32,483 nt of DNA from Acidobacteriota bacterium (GCA_013152925.1 JAADFK010000029.1:1-32483); one strand, 5' to 3'. Counted from the first letter of the stretch, positions 1 to 8,738 are shown. The notes: generated by a model not told the origin, from the sequence alone. Numbers and translations: made by a program.

Positions 1-170
1 TTCGCGTACAGAAATCGCCTCTCTGCCGGTGACTCTTTGACTCCATTCAACCCTCCGCTCGTCCTTCACCCCGGCATTTGCGAGATGAGCCAAAAGCGTT
101 TCATCGCCGCCGGGTGGCGAACGGACAGAATGTGTCCCGTCGTACCATGGAGGGGTGGAGGTGGTGGACC

Positions 171-1754
171 GTGTGGACGGGTGAACCGGCGGAAGGAGCC
201 TCGGAGAATCGGGGAGGTCGCTCCCCGTCGTCCACCGTTGTGCTGCTCCTTCTCGGCCTCGTGATCCTCGGGGCCGCGTTCACGCTCTACCGTCCGGTTC
301 TGGGCTTCCAGCTGATGGGCGACGACTACCAGTGGTGGCAGCATGCCCATGCGGCCATGCACGAGCCGGCCCTCCTCTTCTCCGACCTGGACACCTTCTA
401 CCGTCCCGCCAGTACCTGGACCCTGGTCCTGGATCGCCTGCTCTTCGGGGACAGCCCCGCCGGGTTCCACATGACCAACGTCCTCTTCCACGGAATAGCC
501 GGGTTCCTCCTGCTCCTCGTGGGGCGGCGTCTGGGGCTTCCCCTGGCGGAGTCTGCCGCCGTGGGCCTCCTCTGGGTGCTGGCGCCGTTCAGCGAAGAAC
601 CGGCGGTCTCGGTGGCCATCCGGTTCCAGGACCTTCTGCTGATGGCGTGGCTGGGTTTGATCCTGGTCTGGCCGGGCCACAATGGCGTGATGACCCGGAC
701 CCGCGCGTGGTCCATCGGCCTGTTGACCCTCCTGGCAATGGCCAGCAAGGAGACCTGGATCGTGACGGCGGCGCTGGTTCCGGCCCTCGAGGCAGCGTCG
801 GGACGGTGGGGTGTGCGCGATTGGCTTCGGAAGACTGCACCCTTCTTGGCAGCCGCTCTGGTCTACACGGGCGTGTACTTCGCGGTCTTTCCGGGCGACA
901 AGGGTTACTATTCGGCGGACCCGCGAGTCCTGGCGAAGGTCCCGCATCAGCTGGCCGCGTTCCTTGGCCTGGAGCGGCTGGCTCCAACGGCCTTCCCCCT
1001 GGACTGGAAGGGTATTGCCGCAGTGCTCCTGTTGGCCGGACTGGCGGTGCTCGGGTGGCGCCTCCGCATGCCGGCGGTAATTGTCGGATCGGCGCTGCTC
1101 TTCCTTCCAATGTTGCCGACCCTGATGGTTCCCTTCCTCCCGACCCGCTACACCGCCATCCCCTACAGCGGATTCCTGCTCCTGGCGGCCGGCTGGGTCG
1201 CCTGGGCCAGGGCGGACAGCCCGAGGGGGTGGAGGCGATGGGCTACGGCGGGTGCCGGTGGGGCCGTCTTCCTGGCCGTTCTGGGGGCCGGAGCCGGGAC
1301 CGTGCGGGCCGACCTTCGGCAGTGGAACCAGGTCTCAGGATTTCACCGCCGCCTGCTGAACGAGGCGGAGGGGGTGGTCCCGGGGCTTCCCTTGAACCAG
1401 ATCATCGTCGTCGTGCGCGGGGAGCGGTCCAACCTGCTCGCTGGTCTGCGATACGAGCCCGGGGCACTGGCGAAGCCTCACTTCATTCGCGCGGCGGATC
1501 CATACGGGCTGATCGACACGGCGGCGCTGTTCGAGTGGGTCGTGCACCGGGAGGAGCTGGCCTTCCGCGAGGCGCCCGCGACCTCACTCAAGGGTCAACC
1601 CGGATCGGTGCTGATTCACAGGGTCGGGGGCTTTCAATGGCTGGCCCGCTCCGTTCCCGACCTGGCGCTGGAAGCCACCGGCTGGCGAAGCAGCGGACTG
1701 CCGCTTCGGTTCATCCGGGCCGTACGCCTGGGCTCACCATCGGAAGGCCGTTGA
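171..1754 (+). CDS. Polytopic membrane protein, GT-C glycosyltransferase-like
   Basis: About 527 residues with a short hydrophilic N-terminus, a first membrane span near residues 22-42 and many later spans, ending in a soluble C-terminal part of roughly 130 residues. An acidic pair (D51, D52, in GDDYQWW) follows the first span, where GT-C glycosyltransferases such as family 39 or 83 carry catalytic or metal-binding acids. This suggests lipid-linked sugar transfer in the envelope, but no substrate can be named. The GTG at 171 is chosen because GGAGGTGG (157-164) sits six bases upstream. ATG 147 and TTG 78 in the same frame have no comparable site. It is paralogous to the convergent gene at 1803-3329: both share the acidic loop, an SKE/GKE motif and a C-terminal DPYG (here D443-G446). 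The coding region is sure; the function is inferred. Confidence 0.82.
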   Translation: MWTGEPAEGASENRGGRSPSSTVVLLLLGLVILGAAFTLYRPVLGFQLMGDDYQWWQHAHAAMHEPALLFSDLDTFYRPASTWTLVLDRLLFGDSPAGFHMTNVLFHGIAGFLLLLVGRRLGLPLAESAAVGLLWVLAPFSEEPAVSVAIRFQDLLLMAWLGLILVWPGHNGVMTRTRAWSIGLLTLLAMASKETWIVTAALVPALEAASGRWGVRDWLRKTAPFLAAALVYTGVYFAVFPGDKGYYSADPRVLAKVPHQLAAFLGLERLAPTAFPLDWKGIAAVLLLAGLAVLGWRLRMPAVIVGSALLFLPMLPTLMVPFLPTRYTAIPYSGFLLLAAGWVAWARADSPRGWRRWATAGAGGAVFLAVLGAGAGTVRADLRQWNQVSGFHRRLLNEAEGVVPGLPLNQIIVVVRGERSNLLAGLRYEPGALAKPHFIRAADPYGLIDTAALFEWVVHREELAFREAPATSLKGQPGSVLIHRVGGFQWLARSVPDLALEATGWRSSGLPLRFIRAVRLGSPSEGR

Positions 1755-1802
1755 CCGGGTACTCCGAGACAACCTGGCAGATGTACTGTGGCCGGCGGCC
1801 GA

Positions 1803-3329
1803 TCACCAGAAGGCCGGCGGATCGAAGCTCCGAATGGGAACTGGGCGGAGGATCACCACGGATTCCTTGGGGATCCACCGGTAGTTGGCCACACCGGGCT
1901 TCAGCGGTAGGAAGCCGCCCTCGTTGTGGAGGAAGGCCTTGAATCCCTCCCCATTCCCGGTTCGCGGCACACGCTGCACGGCGGGCCCGCCGTGACGCAG
2001 CCTCCAGGTCAGGACAGAGGCGACCGAGACCACACCGTAGGGATCGTCGGGACGAGGAAAGTAGATCTTGAAGTCCCCCATGGGCGTGTCCAGGAGCTCG
2101 CGGAGGGGTCTCCCATCGTTCCCCCGGATCAGAACCATGACGAAACCGTTCCGGGCCGCCGTCTCCACCGGTGAGAGCTCCGAGCTCAAACGGCGTCCCA
2201 GGGCGTCATACCTGGCCCAGTCCTGGAGGTCTCCACGGGTGATGAGGAGATCGTTGGCCCCGACGGCCACGGCCGTCACCAGGAGCAATGCGGCGACCAG
2301 CTTGCGGCGTGGGCCCTCCAGGAGGAATCCTGCCGTCCGAATGACGAACACGAGAAAGAAAAGGTAGGGGAGGAAGGTATACCTCGGCATGTTGAGGTTT
2401 GCCGGGAGGGTCGGAGCCTGGGCGATGACGGTGGCCGCAGCCCAGAAGGGCACTGTGCGATCGCGCCGGCGGTGGGCGAGAGCCAGCGCACCCACCGTCA
2501 GGAGAACAGCCAGTAGCGCCAGCGGCCAGGCCGTGGCAAGAGCTCTCGTGTACAGGCCCAGCACGTGACCGTGAACGTGCCAGAAGCCCATCCAGGTGGT
2601 CGCGAGGTTTGGGAAGGTCAGCCATGGGTCGGCGTAGAACCACGAGGCCTGGAAACTCGTCGCGATCTTGTAGGCGATAAGGTAGGCACCCGTTCCGGCG
2701 ATCCACGGCAGGGTCCTGCGGAAGGACCGGGCCAGGGGCAGGTCTTCGAGGAGCCAATCTTGCGCGAAGACCAGCACGGGGAGCACCACCGCCGCCTCCT
2801 TGCCAGCGAAGGCGAGCACCGCCGCAGCTGCGATCGCCCAACGGGGCCGTGCGTGCTTTCCGGACCGCAGCCAGAGCACGAGCAGCACTCCCGTGGCGAA
2901 GAAAACCTGGGTCACCTGGTTGGTGACGAAGAACACCTCGTCGGTGAATGGCGAAGCCAGCCACAACAGGAGCACCAGGGACGCAGTGGCCGGCTGGAGA
3001 CCTCCGCACCGACGGAGGAATCGGAAGCCGATGAAGAAGAGGACCGCCGTCAGCACGAAGACGCCGAGCCGGTAGAAAACCCAATGATCCCCGAAAACAT
3101 GGGCCCCGAAGGTGAAAAACGCCCGGCAGGCCGGACGGAAATGACCGTGGAAGGGACGCAACCAGCCCTCCGGGTGGAAGGGGGTGACCCAGCCCTTGAT
3201 CGCCCATTGAAGGTCCTCGCCCACCGGCCCGAGGAGGAGCACAGGGGCGTAGACAAGGGTCAGGCCAGCGGCGGCCACCCAGGGTGCGACAGCGTGCCAC
3301 CGTCCTGGCGATTCTTGGGTCGACTCCAT
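1803..3329 (-). CDS. Polytopic membrane protein, GT-C glycosyltransferase-like (paralogue)
   Basis: 508 residues with the same architecture as the gene at 171-1754: a first span near 16-34, an acidic loop pair at E38-D39 (GEDLQW), around ten hydrophobic segments, a GKE motif in the middle and a soluble C-terminal region with D429-G432 (DPYG). The two genes run tail to tail with 48 bases between their stops. The similarity is distant and lies in motifs and layout rather than long identical runs, so an old duplication is likelier than a recent one. The expected role is transfer of a sugar from a polyprenyl-phosphate donor at the membrane, inferred only from the GT-C-like layout. A DUF-type membrane protein without transferase activity is the main alternative. 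The ATG at 3329 begins a hydrophilic stretch of about 15 residues before the first span. Confidence 0.85.
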   Translation of the reverse strand: MESTQESPGRWHAVAPWVAAAGLTLVYAPVLLLGPVGEDLQWAIKGWVTPFHPEGWLRPFHGHFRPACRAFFTFGAHVFGDHWVFYRLGVFVLTAVLFFIGFRFLRRCGGLQPATASLVLLLWLASPFTDEVFFVTNQVTQVFFATGVLLVLWLRSGKHARPRWAIAAAAVLAFAGKEAAVVLPVLVFAQDWLLEDLPLARSFRRTLPWIAGTGAYLIAYKIATSFQASWFYADPWLTFPNLATTWMGFWHVHGHVLGLYTRALATAWPLALLAVLLTVGALALAHRRRDRTVPFWAAATVIAQAPTLPANLNMPRYTFLPYLFFLVFVIRTAGFLLEGPRRKLVAALLLVTAVAVGANDLLITRGDLQDWARYDALGRRLSSELSPVETAARNGFVMVLIRGNDGRPLRELLDTPMGDFKIYFPRPDDPYGVVSVASVLTWRLRHGGPAVQRVPRTGNGEGFKAFLHNEGGFLPLKPGVANYRWIPKESVVILRPVPIRSFDPPAFW

Positions 3330-3478
3330 GGGGTCATCTTAACCCGAATGATTCATGCAGGCTCGTCGCGAAGTTGAAGACAGATGGACAGTCGCCATCA
3401 GCCATTAGGCCTTTTCCCCCAGAGAGAACGGTCGCATCCCTGTGGGTCGGTTGGCGTGATGGGGCCGGAGCTGCCACC

Positions 3479-3507
3479 CTTGCAGCGTAGTGCAAGCGTG
3501 GTACCAT
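3479..3507 (+). promoter_or_regulatory. Inverted repeat and promoter-like boxes before the Rieske operon
   Basis: A perfect six-base inverted repeat, CTTGCA-N6-TGCAAG (3479-3496), lies about 60 bases before the Rieske start. Its left arm overlaps a weak -35-like TTGCAG (3480-3485), and 16 bases later stands TACCAT (3502-3507), a possible -10. The geometry suits a dimeric regulator binding over a promoter, but the -35 matches the consensus poorly and no regulator is identified. The remainder of the 226-base gap between the divergent genes (3330-3555) shows nothing else I can support. Confidence 0.35.
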
Positions 3508-3555
3508 TCATCCAATTGAGCGGTTGAGCAGCTCTCAAGGCTCTGGGAGGTTGGG

Positions 3556-4002
3556 ATGAGTTTGGAAGGTTCGTCAACGTCACGACGTGGTTTCCTCGAC
3601 TGGATTCTCGGGACGGCGGTGGGAGGACTGGCGGCCTCGATCCTGTACCCGATTCTTCGCTACGTGCTGCCGCCGAAGGTCACGGAGGCGCAGACGAACA
3701 GCGTTCTGGCGGCCAAGGTGGGCGAGTTGCCCCCCAACTCCGGCAAGATCTTCCGCTTCGGATCGAAACCCGGCATCGTGATACGGACGCCGTCGGGAGA
3801 CATCCGGGCCTTCACCGCCGTGTGCACGCACCTTGCCTGCACGGTCCAGTACCGCGATGATTTCGAGCAGATCTGGTGCGCGTGCCACAACGGCCATTAC
3901 GACCTCAACGGGATCAACGTCGCGGGGCCGCCGCCCCGGCCGTTGACGCCCTACCGCGTCGACATCAAGGACGATGAGGTCTGGGTTTCGAAGGAGGCGT
4001 GA
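3556..4002 (+). CDS. Rieske iron-sulfur protein of a cytochrome bc/b6f-type complex
   Basis: 148 residues. This is the [2Fe-2S] subunit that takes one electron from quinol at the outer quinone site and hands it to a cytochrome c. An N-terminal SRRGF motif followed by a hydrophobic helix (about residues 14-34) looks like an uncleaved Tat-type signal anchor. Cluster ligands are visible as C90-T-H92-L-A-C95 and C108-A-C110-H111, with C95 and C110 as the expected disulfide. The second box reads CACHNG rather than the usual CPCHGS, an ordinary variant. A following PPPRPL stretch is typical of the family. GGGAGG lies just upstream of the ATG. It is first in an operon with cytochrome b (three bases downstream) and the nine-haem cytochrome c. 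Confidence 0.95.
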   Translation: MSLEGSSTSRRGFLDWILGTAVGGLAASILYPILRYVLPPKVTEAQTNSVLAAKVGELPPNSGKIFRFGSKPGIVIRTPSGDIRAFTAVCTHLACTVQYRDDFEQIWCACHNGHYDLNGINVAGPPPRPLTPYRVDIKDDEVWVSKEA

Positions 4003-4005
4003 ACG

Positions 4006-5088
4006 GTGGGTATCGCAAAAAAGGTCTTCGACTACTTGGATACGCGGTATGAGCTGGCCCCCGTGGTGGAGTTTGCGCAACACAAGGAGGTGCCCCGGCA
4101 CCGTTTCGAGTGGGCGTACTACTTCGGCGGCTTCACGCTCTTCTTTTTTATCGTCCAGGTCTTCACGGGGATCCTCCTCCTGCTCTACTACCGCCCCACC
4201 GCCGAGGCCGCGTTCGAGAGCGTGCAGTTCATCATGACCCGCGTCCAGTTTGGATGGCTGATCCGGTCGATCCACTCCTGGTCGGCCAACCTGATGATCC
4301 TCTCGGCGTTTTTCCACATGTTTTCGGTCCTCTTCATGAAGTCCTACGCCAAGCCGCGGGAGCTCACCTGGTGGACGGGCTGCCTCATGCTCGCACTGGC
4401 CTTCGGGTTCGGTTTCTCCGGCTACCTGCTGCCCTGGAACGAGCTGGCGTTCTTCGCCACCCGGGTCGGTACGGACATGGTGAGCAAGGTGCCATTCGTC
4501 GGCGATTGGCTGTTGCACGTGCTCCGCGGCGGTGAGGACGTCACCGGCGCCACGCTGACCCGCTTCTTCGGCATCCACGTGGCGGTGCTTCCCATGCTGA
4601 TGGCCGCCCTGCTCGGGCTGCACCTGCTGTTCGTACAGCGGCAGGGGATTCACGTGCCGGTGGGGCTCGAGGAGGAATCCAAGAAGCGCCCGGGCATGAA
4701 GTTCTTTCCCAGTTTTGCCATGCGGGAGGCCGTGGTCTGGCTGATCGGGTTGGCCGTGCTGGCGGCCCTCGCCGCCTATTTCCCATGGGAGCTCGGCATC
4801 AAGGCCGATCCCTTCGCCTCCGCGCCGGCCGGGATCAAGCCCGAGTGGTACTTCCTTTTCATGTTCGAGACCTTGAAGCTGTTTCCCGCCCATGTTCTCG
4901 GTATTGAGGGCGAGCTGCTGGGGCTGGGCGCCTTCAGCTTTCTCGGTGTGTTCTGGTTCCTTATTCCGGTTCTCGACCGGCGCTCCGCCCGCGGCGAGCG
5001 GTCCCCGCTTTTCACATGGATCGGCATGGCTGCGCTGGCCTACATTGCCGGTATGACCATTCTCTCCTTCCTGGGGGTGTTCTCATGA
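4006..5088 (+). CDS. Cytochrome b (b6/subunit IV fused type)
   Basis: 360 residues; the quinol-oxidising, dihaem membrane subunit. Four haem ligands are visible: H90 and H104 in helix II (13 residues between) and H191 and H206 in helix IV (14 residues between). Fourteen in the second pair is the spacing of cytochrome b6, while mitochondrial-type cytochrome b has 13. The quinol-site signature PEWY is at P279-Y282. The protein continues through the subunit-IV-like helices, so N- and C-terminal halves are fused as in bc1, giving a mixed character. The GTG start is supported by AAGGAGG (3991-3997) eight bases upstream. The stop overlaps the ATG of the next gene (ATGA), which implies coupled translation with the nine-haem cytochrome. 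Confidence 0.95.
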   Translation: MGIAKKVFDYLDTRYELAPVVEFAQHKEVPRHRFEWAYYFGGFTLFFFIVQVFTGILLLLYYRPTAEAAFESVQFIMTRVQFGWLIRSIHSWSANLMILSAFFHMFSVLFMKSYAKPRELTWWTGCLMLALAFGFGFSGYLLPWNELAFFATRVGTDMVSKVPFVGDWLLHVLRGGEDVTGATLTRFFGIHVAVLPMLMAALLGLHLLFVQRQGIHVPVGLEEESKKRPGMKFFPSFAMREAVVWLIGLAVLAALAAYFPWELGIKADPFASAPAGIKPEWYFLFMFETLKLFPAHVLGIEGELLGLGAFSFLGVFWFLIPVLDRRSARGERSPLFTWIGMAALAYIAGMTILSFLGVFS

Positions 5089-6365
5089 GGTTGGCAGATT
5101 GGATCGAGAGAGAACGGTACCTCGTTGCCACGGCTCTGATGATCGGTCTGGCCCTCCCGGCGTTGGCCCAGACGCCGGAGAGGAAGGTCACTGCGGGGGG
5201 GAGCTGCCTGGCGTGTCACCTCCAGCTGGACGAGGCCCGTCTCCACGACCCGGCCGCCGCCTTCGCCGAGGATGTCCACAACCGGCCCGGACTGGGTTGC
5301 GTGACCTGCCACGGTGGTAATCCCAAGGCCGAGGACCCGGAGGAGGCGATGGATCCGAAGAAGGGTTTCCGGGGTGCGCCGAAGATCTTCGACATCCCCA
5401 AGCTGTGCGGCGGCTGTCACGCCAATGACGCCTTCATCAAGAAGTTCTCACCCTCGCTGGACACGGACCAGCTGGCGCAGTACAGGACCAGCGTCCATGG
5501 GCAGCGGATCGCCAGTGGCGATACGAGGGCCGCCACCTGCATCTCCTGTCACGGTGTCCACAACATCCTCAAGGTCAGCGATCCGCGCGCGCCGGTCTTT
5601 CCAACGCACGTGGTCGACACCTGTGCCCGCTGCCACGCGGATGCGGCCTTGATGAAGCCCTACGGGATTCCCACCGACCAGGTGACCAAGTACCGGCGAT
5701 CCGTCCACTACGAGGCTCTGACGAAGAGGAACGACCTGTCGGCGCCCACCTGCAACGACTGTCACGGGTCCCACGGTGCAGCGCCTCCCGGCGTATCCTC
5801 CATTTCCAACGTCTGCGGCACCTGTCACCTGCAGAACATGGAGTTCTTCCAACAGTCGCCTCACGCGGAGCCCTTTGCCGAGATGGGTTCCGGGGCGTGC
5901 GAGGCCTGCCATGGCAACCACGAGATCAAGGCGCCGAGCGACCGGCTGGTGGGCATGGGGAAAGGTGCCGTCTGTGCCGGATGTCACGACATTGATGATC
6001 CGGGGGGCACCACAGCTGCCGCCATCGGAGCCAGTCTGGAGCTCGCCGTGGAGATGGACGACCGGGCCAAGGCCGAAGTGGCCGATGCGGAGCGGAAGGG
6101 CATGCTGATGGAGGACGCCGACGTGGAGCTCGAGGCCGCCAACGAAGAGCTCGTGAAGGCGCGGATCCAGGTACACAAGGCGTCCTTGCAGGCCGTGGTG
6201 GCACATACCTCGAAGGCGGTAAGCGCGGCGAAGAAGGCGCTGGAGGCGGCGGCTGCCGCTCGCCGCGAGATCCGCACCCGGAGGGCCGGCTTGTCGGTGG
6301 CGCTGGCGCTGATCCTCATTGCCATCGTGGCGTTGGTCCTCAAGATCCGCCAGATCGAACGCTAG
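5085..6365 (+). CDS. Nine-haem periplasmic cytochrome c with C-terminal membrane anchor
   Basis: 426 residues. A signal peptide ends near the ALA-Q at residues 26-29. Nine CxxCH haem-binding motifs begin at C41, C72, C108, C152, C180, C223, C244, C272 and C297. Many further His residues between them make bis-His ligation plausible. After the last haem comes a long Ala/Glu/Lys-rich helical stretch (about 310-400), probably coiled coil, then one hydrophobic helix (about 403-420) and a short basic tail, so the haem domain would be tethered to the outer face of the inner membrane. It overlaps the cytochrome b stop by four bases. It probably accepts electrons from the Rieske centre in place of cytochrome c1 or f, since neither is encoded here. 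The terminal acceptor is unknown. Confidence 0.93.
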   Translation: MRLADWIERERYLVATALMIGLALPALAQTPERKVTAGGSCLACHLQLDEARLHDPAAAFAEDVHNRPGLGCVTCHGGNPKAEDPEEAMDPKKGFRGAPKIFDIPKLCGGCHANDAFIKKFSPSLDTDQLAQYRTSVHGQRIASGDTRAATCISCHGVHNILKVSDPRAPVFPTHVVDTCARCHADAALMKPYGIPTDQVTKYRRSVHYEALTKRNDLSAPTCNDCHGSHGAAPPGVSSISNVCGTCHLQNMEFFQQSPHAEPFAEMGSGACEACHGNHEIKAPSDRLVGMGKGAVCAGCHDIDDPGGTTAAAIGASLELAVEMDDRAKAEVADAERKGMLMEDADVELEAANEELVKARIQVHKASLQAVVAHTSKAVSAAKKALEAAAAARREIRTRRAGLSVALALILIAIVALVLKIRQIER

Positions 6366-8110
6366 GCGTCCTGCGCGGTACCATCGTGGCGTTTGAGGAG
6401 CCGTGGAGCGATCAGTAGGGCAAGGCCGTAGGCCGCAAACCCGGCGAAGAGCGTCAGGGCCGTGCCTTGGCGCAGGTCTTCCGCCAGGATTCCGACGCCG
6501 CAGAGGACGAGCAGCGGGTAGGTCAACCACGAGAGCTCGCGGATCCGGCTGGAACGGCCGAGGATGGCCGTCCCGAGACCGGCGCCGGCCAGGGCGACCG
6601 TACGGAGGGCAGCCAGGGCGGCCGGTGACTCCACGAACCCAAGCTGGCGAACCGTCACGACGGCGACGGTGAGAACACCGGCCAGGGTGAGCGAGGCGAG
6701 CACCAGGCGAGGAAGCCTCGCGCTCGGGGGTTGCTCTTCGAGGTCACCGCTCCAGGCGAGAACGAAGTAGCTGATCCCGGTCATCGCCAGCACGATCAAT
6801 CCGGATGCCGTCACGGGCGTCCAAGCGGCCTCGAGAGCCGAGGTGAAGGCGTCCCGGACGTTTCCAAGGACGCCCGATGCTGCCAGTGCGGCGAGGGCGT
6901 AGATGGCGCTGTGGGCGCGAAGGGTGGCCCGGTCGAGGCGGCCGCCCAGGACCGCCGTTGCAATGGCGAGCCCGGCCCACATGAAGGGCAACAGGTGCTC
7001 GGCGCTCAGCACGAGAGAGCCGGTCAGGACCAGCGTGACGCCGAGAGTTGAATAGAGGAAGAAGTTGCGGCCGCGCCCGAGACGGCGATCGACCGCCGTG
7101 AAGGCCACGCCGTAGCAGGCCACCCCCAGCAGGAGGGTGAGGATGCCCAGGAGCGCCTCGCCACGGTGTGCCGCTGCGGCGATACGGATGGCTCCTCCCA
7201 GCCCGACGACGAGCGCCACCGGCATCTGAATCATCTCGAAGGGAGTGATGCTCCTGCGTCGTGCCAGGGTCCGTGCCGTGAAGCTACCCCCATAGCCGAG
7301 GAAGAGGGTGACGCCGAGAGCCGCGGCCAGGGCCAGATTCAGCGAAGCATAGGGACCGGGCGGCCCGCCTGGCGCCGATGCCAGCAAGCTGGTCTGGAGG
7401 ATGACGAGGTCCGCCAGCGCGGCCGTCACCCATCGGAAGCCGTACCATTTCTTCAGATAGGAGATCCACACGCTGACAAGGCCGATGGCGATCAGCAGCA
7501 GCGCGAAGGGTTCCACGGTACGGGTGCTCAGGAGCAGGGCCAGACTCGTGAGCGCCGCGCCGAGGCTGGTGACCCACGCCACCGGCCGCAGCTCGCGGCG
7601 CCAGGCCACGGTGAAGCCGCCGGCCGTCAGGATCGTGAGGATCCCTGCGGCGGCCACCGGTGTCCACACCTGGAAGCGGACGGTCGCCTCCCACACCAGC
7701 GGGAACCCGATGAGGACGGCGGCCAAGCCATGGATGGCGGAGCTCAACCAGGCCGTCTTCGTGTCCTCCCGGTAGGAGGCGAACATCCAGAGCCCGGCGT
7801 AGGCGAGACCCAGAGCGACGCCAACGGGCCGGCTGACGAGCTGTGCGTCGGTCAGAGCGCGAAGCAGGAAGGCGCCGGCGAACACCAGGAGGGTCCGGCC
7901 GAGGAGAGAGGGCACGCTCCGGAGACCCGCTCCGGTTGGTTTCAGAAGGCCGGCCGGGGGCTCCACGTCCGGCGCGGTGGCGGCCGGGCTGTCCACCGCC
8001 GGCCGCTCCGCCTGTCGCCCTTCCAGGTGCTCGAGCCGTTCCACGAGGCCGTGGACCAGGCTCCTCAGCTCCCGAAGCTCCTCCTCGAGCCGTGCCAACC
8101 TCTCCATCAT
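6362..8110 (-). CDS. Polytopic membrane protein with N-terminal coiled coil (DUF2339-like)
   Basis: 582 residues. The first 35 residues form a Leu/Glu/Arg heptad-like helix (RLARLEEELREL and onward). A Pro/Ala-rich linker follows to about residue 65, and then roughly 16-18 closely spaced hydrophobic segments run to the end with very short loops. A coiled-coil head plus many packed spans is the layout of DUF2339 membrane proteins. I recognise it by architecture only, and no function is established. Two consecutive ATGs (8110 and 8107) are possible starts, with AAGGGGGG upstream. The gene converges on the cytochrome gene, and their stop codons are the two strands of one CTAG (6362-6365). Confidence 0.85.
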   Translation of the reverse strand: MMERLARLEEELRELRSLVHGLVERLEHLEGRQAERPAVDSPAATAPDVEPPAGLLKPTGAGLRSVPSLLGRTLLVFAGAFLLRALTDAQLVSRPVGVALGLAYAGLWMFASYREDTKTAWLSSAIHGLAAVLIGFPLVWEATVRFQVWTPVAAAGILTILTAGGFTVAWRRELRPVAWVTSLGAALTSLALLLSTRTVEPFALLLIAIGLVSVWISYLKKWYGFRWVTAALADLVILQTSLLASAPGGPPGPYASLNLALAAALGVTLFLGYGGSFTARTLARRRSITPFEMIQMPVALVVGLGGAIRIAAAAHRGEALLGILTLLLGVACYGVAFTAVDRRLGRGRNFFLYSTLGVTLVLTGSLVLSAEHLLPFMWAGLAIATAVLGGRLDRATLRAHSAIYALAALAASGVLGNVRDAFTSALEAAWTPVTASGLIVLAMTGISYFVLAWSGDLEEQPPSARLPRLVLASLTLAGVLTVAVVTVRQLGFVESPAALAALRTVALAGAGLGTAILGRSSRIRELSWLTYPLLVLCGVGILAEDLRQGTALTLFAGFAAYGLALLIAPRLLKRHDGTAQDA

Positions 8111-8308
8111 CGAGGTGCCCCCCTTCGCGATTCCTGGACGACTTGCTCAACTTCTCGAATTGTACCTCAACAACGTGGCGGCATCGCCTGGCGCCTCCGC
8201 GGTGCCGGCGTCATCCGTGCTCTCCGTACCGTTCGCCTTCGGCGGCGCCCATGGGAAGGACGTTGGTCCCGGTCGCCACGGGGGAGCCATGTCCCCGGAT
8301 GGGCGGGG

Positions 8309-8338
8309 TTGCCGTGGCCGATGGCTCCGGGGTAATAT
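8309..8338 (+). promoter_or_regulatory. Promoter-like TTGCCG-N18-TAATAT
   Basis: TTGCCG (8309-8314) and TAATAT (8333-8338) are 18 bases apart and about 30 bases before the ATG at 8370. TAATAT stands out in a very GC-rich stretch. The same -35-like box with the same spacing occurs before the chemoreceptor gene (9094-9123). The rest of 8111-8369 shows no coding or RNA signal. Confidence 0.4.
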
Positions 8339-8369
8339 TCGAGGGACGCAGGTCGTGAAGGGGGTCCCC

Positions 8370-8738
8370 ATGAGCTGGTTCCGGCATCAGAAGGGTCAGA
8401 TCAACGCGGGATGTTTCCTGGCGCTGATCGTCGTCGCCGTGGTGGTTGTCATCGCCGTCAAAACCTTCCCGGTGGTGGTCAACGTGGGCGACATGCAGAA
8501 GGAGATCGAGCTTCTTGCCGAACGGGCCAACCTCTCGACCTACACCAACAAGAGGATCCGGGACAGGATCCTGCAGAAGGCCGAGGAGCTCAACCTGCCC
8601 GTGGCGCCGGAGAACATCAAGATCAAGCGGAATAGCAAGTTCATCGATATCACCGTCAGCTATGACATCGATATCACGTATCCCTTCTACACCTACCACT
8701 GGCACAAGGTCCACAACGTGGAGCGGGAGATCTTCTAG
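8370..8738 (+). CDS. Small single-span membrane protein (DUF4845-like)
   Basis: 122 residues. A short basic N-terminus (MSWFRHQKGQ) precedes one hydrophobic helix (about residues 12-30). A helical segment with Lys/Glu/Arg follows, then a beta-rich C-terminus (IKIKRN, FIDITVSYDIDI) ending in aromatic residues. The QKG before the helix and the layout resemble pilin-like DUF4845 proteins, but the match is by shape and I would not assign a function. The frame is open further upstream, but the ATG at 8370 is preferred because it has a G-rich ribosome-site-like run just upstream, follows the promoter-like boxes at 8309-8338, and begins the recognisable protein. It is monocistronic: hairpins follow its stop, and the next gene is 454 bases away. 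Confidence 0.8.
   Translation: MSWFRHQKGQINAGCFLALIVVAVVVVIAVKTFPVVVNVGDMQKEIELLAERANLSTYTNKRIRDRILQKAEELNLPVAPENIKIKRNSKFIDITVSYDIDITYPFYTYHWHKVHNVEREIF

Noticed and set aside
123..137. GGACA-N5-TGTCC inverted repeat before the first gene.
   Set aside because: Only five base pairs, not next to a convincing promoter; chance is a sufficient explanation.
78..170. TTG or ATG-started N-terminal extension of the first membrane protein.
   Set aside because: The added residues are Arg-rich and unlike a signal or membrane segment, and neither start has a ribosome site, whereas GTG 171 has GGAGGTGG six bases upstream.
1755..1802. Search for a terminator between the two convergent membrane protein genes.
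   Set aside because: Only short GGCC-type self-complementary runs are present, with no stable stem and no T-run.
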